This document shows, in pieces, positions 29,335-37,383 of a stretch of DNA of 64,000 bases. This DNA is from Seongchinamella unica (GTDB taxonomy: Bacteria > Pseudomonadota > Gammaproteobacteria > Pseudomonadales > Halieaceae): NCBI RefSeq assembly GCF_004354085.1, contig NZ_SMSE01000003.1, positions 567,231 through 631,230 of the forward strand, given 5' to 3'. Every line of letters begins with the position of its first letter. The first letter of the stretch is position 1. The position numbers and the translations under genes were made by a program. The notes under the pieces were generated by a model that worked only from the letters and a program-made list of their open reading frames with translations, had not been told where the DNA came from and made no database searches.

Positions 29335-29370
29335 TTTCGCCTATTAAGAGACCTCGGTCTATCCTTGTTG
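29335..29370 (+). promoter_or_regulatory. Conserved 36-bp promoter-like box before the 122-aa gene
   Basis: TTTCGCCTATTA ... CTCGG ... TATCCTTGTTG. The TATCCT part could be a -10 hexamer and TTCGCC, 18 bp upstream, a -35-like element. It ends 27 bp before the ATG. Near-identical boxes precede 29908 and 31825 at the same distance. Confidence 0.6.
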
Positions 29371-29397
29371 GGGTTCTGACAACACGGAGAAAAAGAA

Positions 29398-29766
29398 ATG
29401 ACCGAGTACGAGCTATCTGATCTCATTAACAGCATCTCAAGTAATATCGTTCAGGGACAAGCTGTTTTCCTAACAACTATCACAGCATATCTTGTAGTGG
29501 CCTATTCTGTCGGTGCGAAGCTAACGCGCTTTCAGGTGTCTTTCATAAACTTTGTGTATATCCTATTTGGGCTAGTTGGCATTCAGGGTCAACTCTATAA
29601 TTTTGACCGAGCTTACTACTGGGGAGGAAAGCTCGCGGAACTGAGCGGCGAATCCCCCACGTCTGCAGAAAACGCGTCTCCATGGGTGTTTATCTCGGTT
29701 CGGCTTGTCATGGTAATCGGATCGTTGATCTTTATGTGGCAGGTCAGGCATCCCAAAACAGAGTGA
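29398..29766 (+). CDS. Three-span membrane protein, unknown function, paralogue of 31825
   Basis: 122 aa beginning MTEYELSDLI. Three hydrophobic stretches: TTITAYLVVAYSVGAKLT, FINFVYILFGLVGIQ and VFISVRLVMVIGSLIFMWQV, ending VRHPK. The paralogue at 31825 shares the MTEYE start, AYLVVAY.VG.KLTR.Q and FMW.VRHPK. I know no function. Its own promoter-like box suggests independent expression. Confidence 0.72.
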   Translation: MTEYELSDLINSISSNIVQGQAVFLTTITAYLVVAYSVGAKLTRFQVSFINFVYILFGLVGIQGQLYNFDRAYYWGGKLAELSGESPTSAENASPWVFISVRLVMVIGSLIFMWQVRHPKTE

Positions 29767-29846
29767 TGCGGCTTGGCTAGTGTCTCTGTAGAGGTGATAG
29801 CGGAAGCTTTCACTTCTCACATCCGAATTCCTAGTCAGGCTTCCCC

Positions 29847-29882
29847 TTTCGCCTATTAGTGGACATCGGGTTATCCTTGTTG
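29847..29882 (+). promoter_or_regulatory. Conserved 36-bp promoter-like box before the 162-aa gene
   Basis: TTTCGCCTATTA ... CATCGGG ... TATCCTTGTTG, matching the box at 29335 in 31 or so of 36 positions and ending 25 bp before the ATG at 29908. Confidence 0.6.
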
Positions 29883-29907
29883 TAGGAATCCAATACGGAA
29901 AACAAGG

Positions 29908-30396
29908 ATGAAACTACCTACCTATCAATTCGTTGCTCAAATGGCTGCGGCTGCCGCAGTGGTCATTTCACTGGCTCTGGTTGCATACGAGCTCAAACTG
30001 AGCCGAGATACCGCAGTTGGAGAGCTTGCGGTCTCAGTACATGAGTTGGAGGCCAGTGTTTATCTCGAGGTGCTTGATGTCGCGGAGTACAACAAAGCTA
30101 TTTATAAACTGGAGAACAACGAAGAAGAGTTAACGTGGAGCGAGCACAAAAATTTATTTCGAATAGTCATGACCAGCACCGGTATAGCGACTGCAAAATA
30201 TGAGCTTTGGAAACTTGGTCTTCTTAGCGATGCCGAGTGGGAATGGGAAGTAAGAAAAATAAAGGACAACTGGAGCAACTTAGAAATCTGGCGTGAGCTT
30301 ATGTATTCCGGTAACTATAAAAATGACGAATTCATTCAGTTATTAGACGAAATCACGACTGAGTGGGAGGCAGAACGAGCCAGCGCAATGGAATAG
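29908..30396 (+). CDS. Single-pass membrane protein with helical domain, unknown function (162 aa)
   Basis: Membrane segment AAAAAVVISLALVAYELKLS near the N-terminus, then a helical, Glu/Trp-rich domain (WSEHKNLFRIVMTSTGIATA, SDAEWEWEVRKIKDNWSNLE). The promoter-like box at 29847 and AACAAGG before the ATG define the start. Same plan as 27852 and 28656. No known domain recognised. Confidence 0.68.
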   Translation: MKLPTYQFVAQMAAAAAVVISLALVAYELKLSRDTAVGELAVSVHELEASVYLEVLDVAEYNKAIYKLENNEEELTWSEHKNLFRIVMTSTGIATAKYELWKLGLLSDAEWEWEVRKIKDNWSNLEIWRELMYSGNYKNDEFIQLLDEITTEWEAERASAME

Positions 30397-30614
30397 ATGC
30401 GAAATGTCTCTGATCAAAATAGGTCAGGTTTGAGGTGCGCTGTGCCAAACTCCGAGGCGTAGGGATGCAGCATGTCGGGCTAGGGGTATAGGGTGCCATG
30501 TCGGAATGCATTTTGCGCTTTTCGCTAGTGTCGACTATACATGCTGTTGTTAAGGCGCCAAAGCGCCATAAATTTCCTCTAACGAAGAACCAAATTTGGA
30601 GTAAGGACATAGCC

Positions 30615-31493
30615 ATGATCAAAAAACTTACATTGTCATTATCTCTAGCAATGATATCGGCAGTAAACGTGTGGGCCATTCCGTGGGGCACCCCTGATCA
30701 GAACAACGAAAGAGACAACGTCGTCACCTTCCTTTTTGCGCAACCAGTGCCAGATGAACCAGGAATTGGTTATTTTTCCTGCACTGGCACTTTAATTTCG
30801 CCGAGAGTGGTTTTGACGGCAGGCCATTGCACCGGCTTTCTTGATGAAAACGATCAACTCCAGCCTAATCTTGGAACTTGGCTGTTTACCGGCCAATCCG
30901 TCTATGAATCGTTTGACAGCTCAGGATTCGACAAGTTCGCTCAGTGGATATTCACTACGTGGGAGCACGTTACTGCAGTTCCCCATCCTGAATACAAAGA
31001 ATACGCCGAGTTCCCAAGAACATATGACGTGGGCGTGCTGTTATTGGATGTGGACGCTCCTTACCCAACAAGCAGCGGATATGGAATCCTGCCTGAAAAG
31101 GGAAAATTCGATTCACTTGATAAGAGGAAAGGTAAGCAGAATAGGTCGTTTACGGTGGTTGGCTACGGTGCACAAGAACTAGTGCCAGTTCCGTTTGTTT
31201 CTGATGACTGGGCGCGCTACATAGCCGAAGTTACCGTTACAAATACCAAAAGTTCCATTACCGGAGACTACAACTTCCAGCTCACTAATAACCCTGGTAG
31301 GGGTAACGGTGTGGGTGGAACCTGTTTTGGAGATTCAGGTGGACCGAGTTTTTGGGTTGATCCGGAAACCAGGATTGAGTACATCTCCGGCATTACGTCA
31401 TTTGGAATCACGCAATTCTGCACTGGCGTGGGTTACAACCTAAGAACAGACATTGACGATGTTCTTGATTTTGTGTTGCCCTACTTACCTTAG
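30615..31493 (+). CDS. Secreted trypsin-like (S1) serine protease
   Basis: 292 aa. Start at 30615 (MIKKLTLSLSLAMISAVNVW, signal peptide) rather than 30498, which adds 39 non-signal residues. Triad: His in VVLTAGHCTG, Asp in YDVGVLLLD, Ser in CFGDSGGPSFW. Cysteines in SCTGTL/GHC and GTCFG match conserved S1 disulfides. Soluble and likely periplasmic or extracellular. Embedded among the small membrane-protein genes but without their promoter box; a second, unrelated S1 protease is at 51811. Confidence 0.88.
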   Translation: MIKKLTLSLSLAMISAVNVWAIPWGTPDQNNERDNVVTFLFAQPVPDEPGIGYFSCTGTLISPRVVLTAGHCTGFLDENDQLQPNLGTWLFTGQSVYESFDSSGFDKFAQWIFTTWEHVTAVPHPEYKEYAEFPRTYDVGVLLLDVDAPYPTSSGYGILPEKGKFDSLDKRKGKQNRSFTVVGYGAQELVPVPFVSDDWARYIAEVTVTNTKSSITGDYNFQLTNNPGRGNGVGGTCFGDSGGPSFWVDPETRIEYISGITSFGITQFCTGVGYNLRTDIDDVLDFVLPYLP

Positions 31494-31545
31494 TGAACAA
31501 ACGGTCTGAAGTTCAGCCCGCCATCTGAACTGGCCCCCAGTCATT

Positions 31546-31586
31546 CCACACCGATAGCGAACTCGCACGTCCGCTATTAGGTGTGG
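31546..31586. terminator. Imperfect hairpin after the S1 protease gene
   Basis: CCACACC (31546-31552) pairs with GGTGTGG (31580-31586) and ATAGCG (31554-31559) with CGCTAT (31572-31577), with a small internal loop. No T-run. The right arm and its flank (31571-31603) recur inverted at 27764-27796, so this is at least partly a mobile or dispersed repeat. Confidence 0.5.
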
Positions 31587-31685
31587 ATTCAACCGGTTCT
31601 AGTCACCTATCTCTTGGTTAATGACATTGGGCTGATTGGGGTATCAAAACTCGCCAAGCCTTGATGGGTGAGACTGCCTGCAGAA

Positions 31686-31750
31686 GCCCGATCTGCGGTC
31701 TCAAAGCAGCCCCAACCTTACTGAGAATCACCGCCAATCGAGGCTGGCCA
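31686..31750. repeat. Dispersed ~65-bp repeat, copy 2
   Basis: GCCCGATCTGCGGTCTCAAA ... CTGAGAATCACCGCCAATCG, aligned with 24444-24508. It lies 13 bp upstream of the promoter-like box of the 126-aa gene. Confidence 0.75.
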
Positions 31751-31762
31751 TTTTCCAAACGC

Positions 31763-31799
31763 TTTCGCCTGCTATGCGGCATTTCGTCTATCTTTGTTG
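31763..31799 (+). promoter_or_regulatory. Conserved promoter-like box before the 126-aa gene
   Basis: TTTCGCCTGCTA ... TATCTTTGTTG, one base longer than the boxes at 29335 and 29847. It ends 25 bp before the ATG at 31825. Confidence 0.55.
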
Positions 31800-31824
31800 A
31801 AGATCTAATCATGGAGATAAACAA

Positions 31825-32205
31825 ATGACCGAATATGAAATGGGCGAACTGCTGCACAACCAGTTCGATACACTGTGGGAAAGCTCTCAAATGTATTTTA
31901 CCCTGGTCAGTGCCTACCTCGTAGTCGCTTACCTGGTGGGTGACAAACTGACTCGTAAACAGTATTCAATTGTCACTACACTGTACCTGTTTTGGGTATA
32001 TGGCGTTATTCAAACGCAGTGTGTTTCAGGAATTGGGGCAATCAGACTTGCAGAAATCATTTCTGGCAAAGAGGGGATATTGCTCCAATACTCGCACGGA
32101 TTTTTAATGGAATTTGGGATTTTCGGATTCACCGTCGTAATGGTCTGTGGTGTTTTTGCTTCGCTATACTTTATGTGGACCGTCCGGCACCCCAAACCAA
32201 TATGA
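31825..32205 (+). CDS. Three-span membrane protein, unknown function, paralogue of 29398
   Basis: 126 aa, MTEYEMGELL start, membrane segments around YFTLVSAYLVVAYLVGD, IVTTLYLFWVYGVIQ and FTVVMVCGVFASLYFMWTV, ending VRHPKPI. Similar along its length to the 122-aa protein at 29398, with the same promoter-like box. AGATAAACAA precedes the ATG. Function unknown. Confidence 0.72.
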   Translation: MTEYEMGELLHNQFDTLWESSQMYFTLVSAYLVVAYLVGDKLTRKQYSIVTTLYLFWVYGVIQTQCVSGIGAIRLAEIISGKEGILLQYSHGFLMEFGIFGFTVVMVCGVFASLYFMWTVRHPKPI

Positions 32206-32363
32206 TCGCCTTGAGGTGAACAAGGGCATTAGCACCCCGGCCTGGTGGAATCCGGGCGCGGACGTCCCTTTATCGCCCAACAGCTGACACAGGGGTTATT
32301 CCCGTAGTAAGGCAAAGGCTGTAAAGATACCGCGATAAAAAATTCAACAGAAAGCGAGTGTTT

Positions 32364-33578
32364 ATGTCAGACCAACATCCACTGTACGAACGGGAACGGC
32401 ACCGGGCGGTGAGTTCGACGCCCTGGGATGAGCAGAGCGCGCGGGAGGAGATTCGTTGCATCGTTGACGCAGTTTTTGCTGCCCGCCTGGAAACGGGTCT
32501 CTGGCCGTGTGAAATCGACTTTCCCTTGAGCCTCTATGCCGGAGTCGCCGGTATTGCCTGGGCCATCGACAGGCTGACTGATCGAGGTTATCTGGATCAA
32601 GCGCCGGTTGGCCTGTGTGCCTCTCAGCTTGCCGTTACTCCCGAGCTGATAAACTGCCCCGCATTTTTTGCGGAGTTCGATGTACCGCTATCACATTCTT
32701 TTTACCTGGGTGAAACTGGCGTCTATCTTCAGGCCTGGAAGGAAACCGGCGAACCGGGACTGTTAGATCGACTGGATCAGTTGATTGGCGCCAATATGGA
32801 GCACCCCTGGATGGAAAACCTGTGGGGAGCGCCGAGCACGATGCTGGTTGCCAGTCATCTGTACCGGGCAACCGGCGACGAGCGGTTCGCCGACCATTTG
32901 CGGCTCGGGGCCGACTATCTGTGGAACCGACTTGAGCCGCAACCCCAGACAGGCTGCCTGATGTGGGATATCGAAATTTACGGGGAACAAACCTGGTTGA
33001 CCGGCGCGGGACACGGCTATGTGGGTAACGTATTTCCGGTATTGCGTTCGCGGGAAATTTTGGGCGATGACCTATACCGGTGCTGGACCGACAGTATCGC
33101 CCAAACAGTGACTCGGACCGCCCAGCGCGAGCATGGCCTCGCCAACTGGCGTCCCAGTATCGGCAAGGCGAGGAAAGGCCGGGATAGTTTCCTTGTCCAG
33201 CAGTGCCATGGGGCACCGGGGTTTGTCATTAGCCTGGCAGCGCTTTACGGCTGCGGTTATGAAGACTTCGATCAGGTCTTGCGAGAGGCAGCCGAACTCA
33301 CCTGGCAGGCCGGACCGCTCAACAAATTTCCCGGCTTGTGCCACGGGACGCCGGGCAATGGCTATGCGCTTTTAAAGATGTATCACCTGACGGGAGATGA
33401 GCTCTGGTTGCAGCGTGCGCGTCAGTTTGCGGTTGCAGCCATTGAGCAGCGTCACGAACGTTCTGAGGCCGGGGTCAACGCCAGTTCAAATTTGTGGGAT
33501 GGGGCACTGGGTTTGGCCCTCTACCTGGCGGACTGCCTGGAGGGTAAAGCTGATTTCCCCACTCTCGATCATTTCTGA
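32364..33578 (+). CDS. Orphan LanC-like zinc protein
   Basis: 404 aa with the LanC alpha/alpha barrel repeats. The zinc ligands appear as Cys281 in QQCHGAPGF and Cys326-His327 in GLCHGTPGNGYALL; the additional active-site His is in GAGHGYVGN (about residue 217). GALGLALYLADCL is the last repeat. LanC enzymes cyclise lanthionines; LanC-like (LanCL) proteins add glutathione to dehydroamino acids. No LanB/LanM dehydratase, precursor or exporter is adjacent, so a LanCL-like role is as likely as RiPP maturation. Start at ATG 32364; GTG at 32358 is possible. A repeat array begins 32 bp after the stop. Confidence 0.85.
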   Translation: MSDQHPLYERERHRAVSSTPWDEQSAREEIRCIVDAVFAARLETGLWPCEIDFPLSLYAGVAGIAWAIDRLTDRGYLDQAPVGLCASQLAVTPELINCPAFFAEFDVPLSHSFYLGETGVYLQAWKETGEPGLLDRLDQLIGANMEHPWMENLWGAPSTMLVASHLYRATGDERFADHLRLGADYLWNRLEPQPQTGCLMWDIEIYGEQTWLTGAGHGYVGNVFPVLRSREILGDDLYRCWTDSIAQTVTRTAQREHGLANWRPSIGKARKGRDSFLVQQCHGAPGFVISLAALYGCGYEDFDQVLREAAELTWQAGPLNKFPGLCHGTPGNGYALLKMYHLTGDELWLQRARQFAVAAIEQRHERSEAGVNASSNLWDGALGLALYLADCLEGKADFPTLDHF

Positions 33579-33609
33579 CCGGGCATCCAGAAAATGCTCA
33601 AGGTCGGGT

Positions 33610-33743
33610 GGGCACCTTCTCTTGCGCTTCCAGCGCAATTCACCTTGCACCCCAGGGCACCTTCTCTTGCGCTTCCAGCGCAATTCACCTTGTACCCCAG
33701 GGCACCTTCTCTTGCACTTCCAGCGCAATTCACCTTGCACCCC
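33610..33743. repeat. Three tandem 45-bp hairpin repeats, locus 2
   Basis: Units at 33610, 33655 and 33700, inverted relative to the 23443 array. On the minus strand the hairpin reads TTGCGCT-GGA-AGCGCAA, so the outer stem is preserved while C-G has become T-A at the loop-proximal pair. The third unit has AGTGCAA, leaving a G.T wobble. The array runs directly into a REP-like half CCGGAATGACGG. Confidence 0.9.
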
Positions 33744-33763
33744 GGAATGACGGAGCCCTATAG

Positions 33764-33793
33764 CCGCTGGATTCCGGCTTTCGCCGGAATGAC
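33764..33793. repeat. REP-like palindrome
   Basis: CTGGATTCCGGC-TTTC-GCCGGAATGAC, an intact single copy of the palindrome seen at 20841, 37229 and 53065. It joins the 45-bp array on its left to the 19-bp array on its right. Confidence 0.85.
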
Positions 33794-34020
33794 GGAGAGG
33801 TACCAGGTTGACGGAGAGGTATCAGGTTGACGGAGGGGTACCAGGTTGACGGAGAGGTATCAGGTTGACGGAGGGGTACCAGGTTGACGGAGGGGTACCA
33901 GGTTGACGGAGAGGTATCAGGTTGACGGAGAGGTATCAGGATGACGGAGGGGTACCAGGGTTAGGCGAAGCGGTACCAGGTTGACGGAGGGGTACCAGGG
34001 TTAGGCGGAGCGGTATCGGG
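33791..34020. repeat. 19/20-bp minisatellite, about 12 units
   Basis: GACGGAGAGGTACCAGGTT and variants (AGGTATC, GGGGTACC) repeat every 19 bp from 33791 to about 33961. The last units become 20 bp and alternate with AGGCGAAGCGGTACCAGGTT types. Position 8 (A/G) and TACC/TATC vary in a mosaic fashion. The first unit starts with the GACGG that ends the REP-like palindrome. It stops 13 bp before the end of the convergent diguanylate-cyclase gene. Confidence 0.9.
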
Positions 34021-34032
34021 AAGGCAAGCGGC

Positions 34033-35865
34033 TCAATTCACCAGACTCAATCCCTTGTAATTCCCTATCATTACCTTGTTCCGACCGCCCTCCTTGCCGT
34101 GGTAGAGCGCGGTGTCGGCCCGGGCGATACAGGCATCGAGGGACTCACCCTTGCGGAAGGCGGCAATGCCAAAGGTCATGGTCAGGCTCAGCCGCAGGTT
34201 ATCAAATTCGAACAGGTTGGCGGCAACCGCGTCGCGCAACTTCTCGGCGAGGATCGCCGCGCCGTCGATCTCGGTTTCCGGCAACAGCATGATGAATTCC
34301 TCGCCACCCCAACGGGCGACCCGATCGACATCGCGGGTGCGTTCTTCCAGCAGGGCGGCCACCCGCTTGAGTACATGATCGCCACAGACATGGCCGTACT
34401 GGTCGTTGAACTGCTTGAAGTTGTCCACATCCGCCAGCACCAGAGAGAAGCTTTTGCCGGTGCGGAACATTCTGCGGATCTCGGTTTCGGCCTCCTCGGT
34501 AAAGCCGCGCCGATTGAGCAGCCCGGTGAGATGGTCAACCCGTGCCGCTTCCGCCAGACGACGATTGACCGCGCTGAGTTCAGCGGTACGCTCCGCCACT
34601 TCGGTTTCCAGCGTGGAGTACATGCTGGTGAAACGGTCGGCCATGGACACGGCCATCGCAATAAGAATCGCCACAAAGCCCAGGGGCGCCAACCTGCTGG
34701 TCTCGATGTGCGCCAGGTCGATCAGCAGGTCATTGACGCCGGTGGCAAGGAAGATAATCGTGCCCAGCAAAATGGTCTTCGCTTCCGGATTGCCCGCCCG
34801 GGATTCACGGAATATCACCCACGGTGCGAAGGCGATAATCGGCAGCGTCCACAGCTGCCACCAGATCAGGGTGTGGAAGTGAATGGCATGCCCCGGCACC
34901 AGCACGACCAGCACAGCCGCGGCCAGGAAGCTCCACTGGTACGCCCGCAGCCAGCGACCGATGGGCAGCTGCAACAGCGACCAGACCATCTGTATGCCCA
35001 GCGCCGGAAACAGGTAGATCGCCCCGAACTCGATTTTTTTCATGGCCAGGAAGGAGATCGGCAGCAGGTATTTCCACTGGGTCAGCATCACCCCGTAAAT
35101 GGCGATATTGGTGGCCATCAAGCCGAACCAGAGGTAGGTTTCCAGGTTCCTGTTGCGCGCGAACAGGTACAGGTGATAGAGGCCGAAGGCGAAGATCAGG
35201 GCGCAGAACAGCAGGCCGGGCACTTCACTGACCATGCCCTGCAACATCAGGCGGCGGTAGTCACCCAGCATGAAAACGCCGGACACCGGGCCGGCGCCCC
35301 AGGCGTCGACCAGGGCATCGGAGCCACCCCATACCCGCAGCGCCAACACCAGGGTACCGTCCTTGTTAATGGCCGCTGGCGGAATAACGAGAACCCGCTG
35401 TCGGTCATAGTCGAACTCCCCCAGCGGCGGCAGGCTGCCGGCGCCCCCGACCAGTTGGCCGCCGGCGTACAGTTCATAGGCGCTCAGGACTTTACCCATG
35501 CGTACCGCCAGAATGGGCGCCTGGTTAACACCGGCAATGTGCGGGTCCAGTTGCAGGGTGAGTCGATACCAGGCCAGGTGCTGGTGCTCGGGATAACCGC
35601 CCCGCGGCCAGCGCTGGGGCATATCGACACTGCGCCAGTGATTGTCATCAGCGCCGGGGGCAGCCCAGTCAAGATTATCCCCCGGCTGGAATCGCCACTG
35701 CCCGCGCAGGGAGACACCGTCGCCCAGGGCATCGACAGTCACGTAGGGCAATTCACTGGTGGTGGCCTTCGCCAGGGCGGGCGCAGGGGCAACCAACAGG
35801 CACCAGGCCGCGATGACGGTCAGCGCGGTCAGCAAGCTGTGGGCTGTTGTCTGGCAATGGCGCAT
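34033..35865 (-). CDS. 7TM-DISM membrane diguanylate cyclase (GGDEF)
   Basis: 610 aa. Signal peptide, an N-terminal extracytoplasmic beta-sandwich (LRGQWRFQPGDNLDW ... HLAWYRLTLQLD), seven hydrophobic spans (about residues 190-390), a short coiled coil (TLETEVAERTAELSAVNRRL) and a C-terminal GGDEF domain. The active site is RWGGEEFIMLLPETE, an active GGEEF form, with the inhibitory I-site RDVD five residues upstream. It should make cyclic-di-GMP in response to an extracellular ligand. Start at 35865 is preceded by AGGGGTGA; the frame extends to 35940. The nearby polysaccharide locus is a natural target for c-di-GMP control. Confidence 0.9.
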   Translation of the reverse strand: MRHCQTTAHSLLTALTVIAAWCLLVAPAPALAKATTSELPYVTVDALGDGVSLRGQWRFQPGDNLDWAAPGADDNHWRSVDMPQRWPRGGYPEHQHLAWYRLTLQLDPHIAGVNQAPILAVRMGKVLSAYELYAGGQLVGGAGSLPPLGEFDYDRQRVLVIPPAAINKDGTLVLALRVWGGSDALVDAWGAGPVSGVFMLGDYRRLMLQGMVSEVPGLLFCALIFAFGLYHLYLFARNRNLETYLWFGLMATNIAIYGVMLTQWKYLLPISFLAMKKIEFGAIYLFPALGIQMVWSLLQLPIGRWLRAYQWSFLAAAVLVVLVPGHAIHFHTLIWWQLWTLPIIAFAPWVIFRESRAGNPEAKTILLGTIIFLATGVNDLLIDLAHIETSRLAPLGFVAILIAMAVSMADRFTSMYSTLETEVAERTAELSAVNRRLAEAARVDHLTGLLNRRGFTEEAETEIRRMFRTGKSFSLVLADVDNFKQFNDQYGHVCGDHVLKRVAALLEERTRDVDRVARWGGEEFIMLLPETEIDGAAILAEKLRDAVAANLFEFDNLRLSLTMTFGIAAFRKGESLDACIARADTALYHGKEGGRNKVMIGNYKGLSLVN

Positions 35866-35978
35866 GCAGTTGTTATCACCCCTGGGGTCAGGGAAAAAGT
35901 ATAGGGCCGCGCGGGCGGAATGCGTCCCCGACGTGCCCAAAGCTTGAATCAGGTCACATAAAATCCGGAGAAAACCGC

Positions 35979-36764
35979 TTACAGCCAGCCCTGGGCCCGA
36001 TAATAGGCAAAGCCCACGTATTCCTTGATGGCGGCGGTGGTGCGTCCCAGGTCTTCCACCGTGGGCAGCCAGCGCGGCACGGCGGCTTCACCCACCAGTC
36101 GCTGGTAGTCGGTGGGGGCGGGAATCACCTCAAAGCCGGCGCGCTCGAACAGGGGCACAGCCCGGGGCATATGGTAGGCGGAGGTGACCAGCAGGATTTT
36201 TTCCACTCCCCGCCCTTCCAGCAGCGGCCGGGAGTAGGCGGCGTTCTGCCGGGTGTCGCGACTCTGGCGCTCCAGCAGCAGGGCCGTCGCCGGCAGCCCC
36301 ATCAATTCCAGGTAGTCGCCAATCTGTTCCGCCTCGGGCCGGCTGCCGGTGGTGGCACCTCCGGAAACCAGCACCAGCGGCGCCTTGCCCGCCTGGTACA
36401 ACGCCAGGCTGTGGGTAATCCGATCTGCCGCCGTGTGCAGGTCCGCCATGCTGCTCCAGTGGGCGTCACCCCGGGTGGCGCCGCCGAGCAGGACGATGGC
36501 ATCTGCGCCGGGCAGCACTGACATGGCCTTCGGCCGGTAGTCATTTTCCAGGCTGGCCATCAGCCAATCGGCGACCAGTGCGGTGGAACAGGCATACAGC
36601 CAGGTGAAAGCGATGACCAGCAAGGTCACCGCCACCCGTCGCCAGCGCATCAGCAGAATCGCCAGCAGCACCAGCAACAGCGACAGGCTCAACGGGTAGG
36701 CGAGAAGGGACAACAGCTTGGTCAGAGAGAATGAGATGGCAGGCTTCCTGTATACTCGCTGCAA
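35979..36764 (-). CDS. YdcF/ElyC-like DUF218 membrane protein
   Basis: Up to 261 aa. Two N-terminal membrane segments (SLLAYPLSLSLLLVLLAILL and AVTLLVIAFTWLYACSTALV) are followed by a DUF218 domain: ADAIVLLGGATRGD, PLVLVSGGATTG, ERQSRDTRQNAAYS and ILLVTSAYHMPRAVPLFERA. ElyC of this family is needed for envelope integrity and polymer-carrier lipid metabolism, a possible link to the neighbouring glycan genes. The start is unsure; only TTG (36764) is available at the N-terminus with a poor ribosome site. Confidence 0.82.
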   Translation of the reverse strand: MQRVYRKPAISFSLTKLLSLLAYPLSLSLLLVLLAILLMRWRRVAVTLLVIAFTWLYACSTALVADWLMASLENDYRPKAMSVLPGADAIVLLGGATRGDAHWSSMADLHTAADRITHSLALYQAGKAPLVLVSGGATTGSRPEAEQIGDYLELMGLPATALLLERQSRDTRQNAAYSRPLLEGRGVEKILLVTSAYHMPRAVPLFERAGFEVIPAPTDYQRLVGEAAVPRWLPTVEDLGRTTAAIKEYVGFAYYRAQGWL

Positions 36765-36795
36765 TCACAATACCAAGCCATAAGGGAATGAATCC

Positions 36796-37176
36796 ATGCA
36801 ATATGTCGCAATTGTCACCCTGCTGTTGTTAGTCCAGTACACGGTCTACACCCTGCTGTGCGGCATTGCCCGGGGGCAGGACACGGTGGTAGCGCCCGCC
36901 ACCAGCGGTGACGAAACCTTCGAGCGCGCCTTCCGCGTGCAGATGAACACCCTGGAGCAGATGGCGGTGACCATTCCCGCCATGTGGATTTGCGCCTACT
37001 ACTTCAGCCCGCTCTGGGCGGCGGGCCTGGGCGCAGTGTTTATGCTGGGCAGGCTGGTTTACCGGCAGGCGTACATGCGCGAGCCGTCAAGCCGCGGCAC
37101 CGGCATGATCATCGGCTTCCTGGCGAATGTGGCGCTGGTCGTGCTGGGCTTCTGGGGCGCGATCGGGCAGATTTGA
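36796..37176 (+). CDS. MAPEG family membrane protein
   Basis: 126 aa, four spans. RAFRVQMNTLEQMAVTIPAM, LGAVFMLGRLVYRQAYMREP and SRGTGMIIGFLANVALVVLG are the MAPEG signature region. Members include microsomal glutathione transferases; bacterial ones are mostly uncharacterised. AAGGGAATGAATCC precedes the ATG. It is divergent from the YdcF-like gene with 31 bp between. Confidence 0.88.
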   Translation: MQYVAIVTLLLLVQYTVYTLLCGIARGQDTVVAPATSGDETFERAFRVQMNTLEQMAVTIPAMWICAYYFSPLWAAGLGAVFMLGRLVYRQAYMREPSSRGTGMIIGFLANVALVVLGFWGAIGQI

Positions 37177-37228
37177 GCCTTACGCCCGAATGTATTAACT
37201 GGGGGTAAATCGGCCTGTACCCGGAGGC

Positions 37229-37368
37229 GCTGGATCCCCGCCTGCGCGGGGATGACGGAGTCCCGTAGGCGCTGGATTCCGGCTTGCCTCAGGGCACCCT
37301 CTCTTGCTGCGCAATTCACCTTGTACCCCAGGGCACCCTCTCTTGCTTCGCAATTCACCTTGTTCGCG
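37229..37368. repeat. REP-like palindrome plus two 39-bp hairpin units, locus 3
   Basis: An intact REP-like palindrome (37229-37255) is followed by a second one whose loop is replaced: CTGGATTCCGGCTTG (37272-37286), then two 39-bp units (37291 and 37330), then TTCGCGGGAAT. In these units the hairpin is TTGC-GCA-GCAA or TTGC-GAA-GCAA on the minus strand: each arm is three bases shorter than in the 45-bp form. Confidence 0.88.
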
Positions 37369-37383
37369 GGAATAGAGAAATGA

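Noticed and set aside
27723-32357. Integron gene-cassette array
   Set aside because: Single-gene units in one direction suggested cassettes, but no paired attC core sites (RYYYAAC/GTTRRRY) were found at gene ends, and several genes have their own promoter-like boxes. GTTAGGC strings at 33.96 kb belong to the minisatellite.
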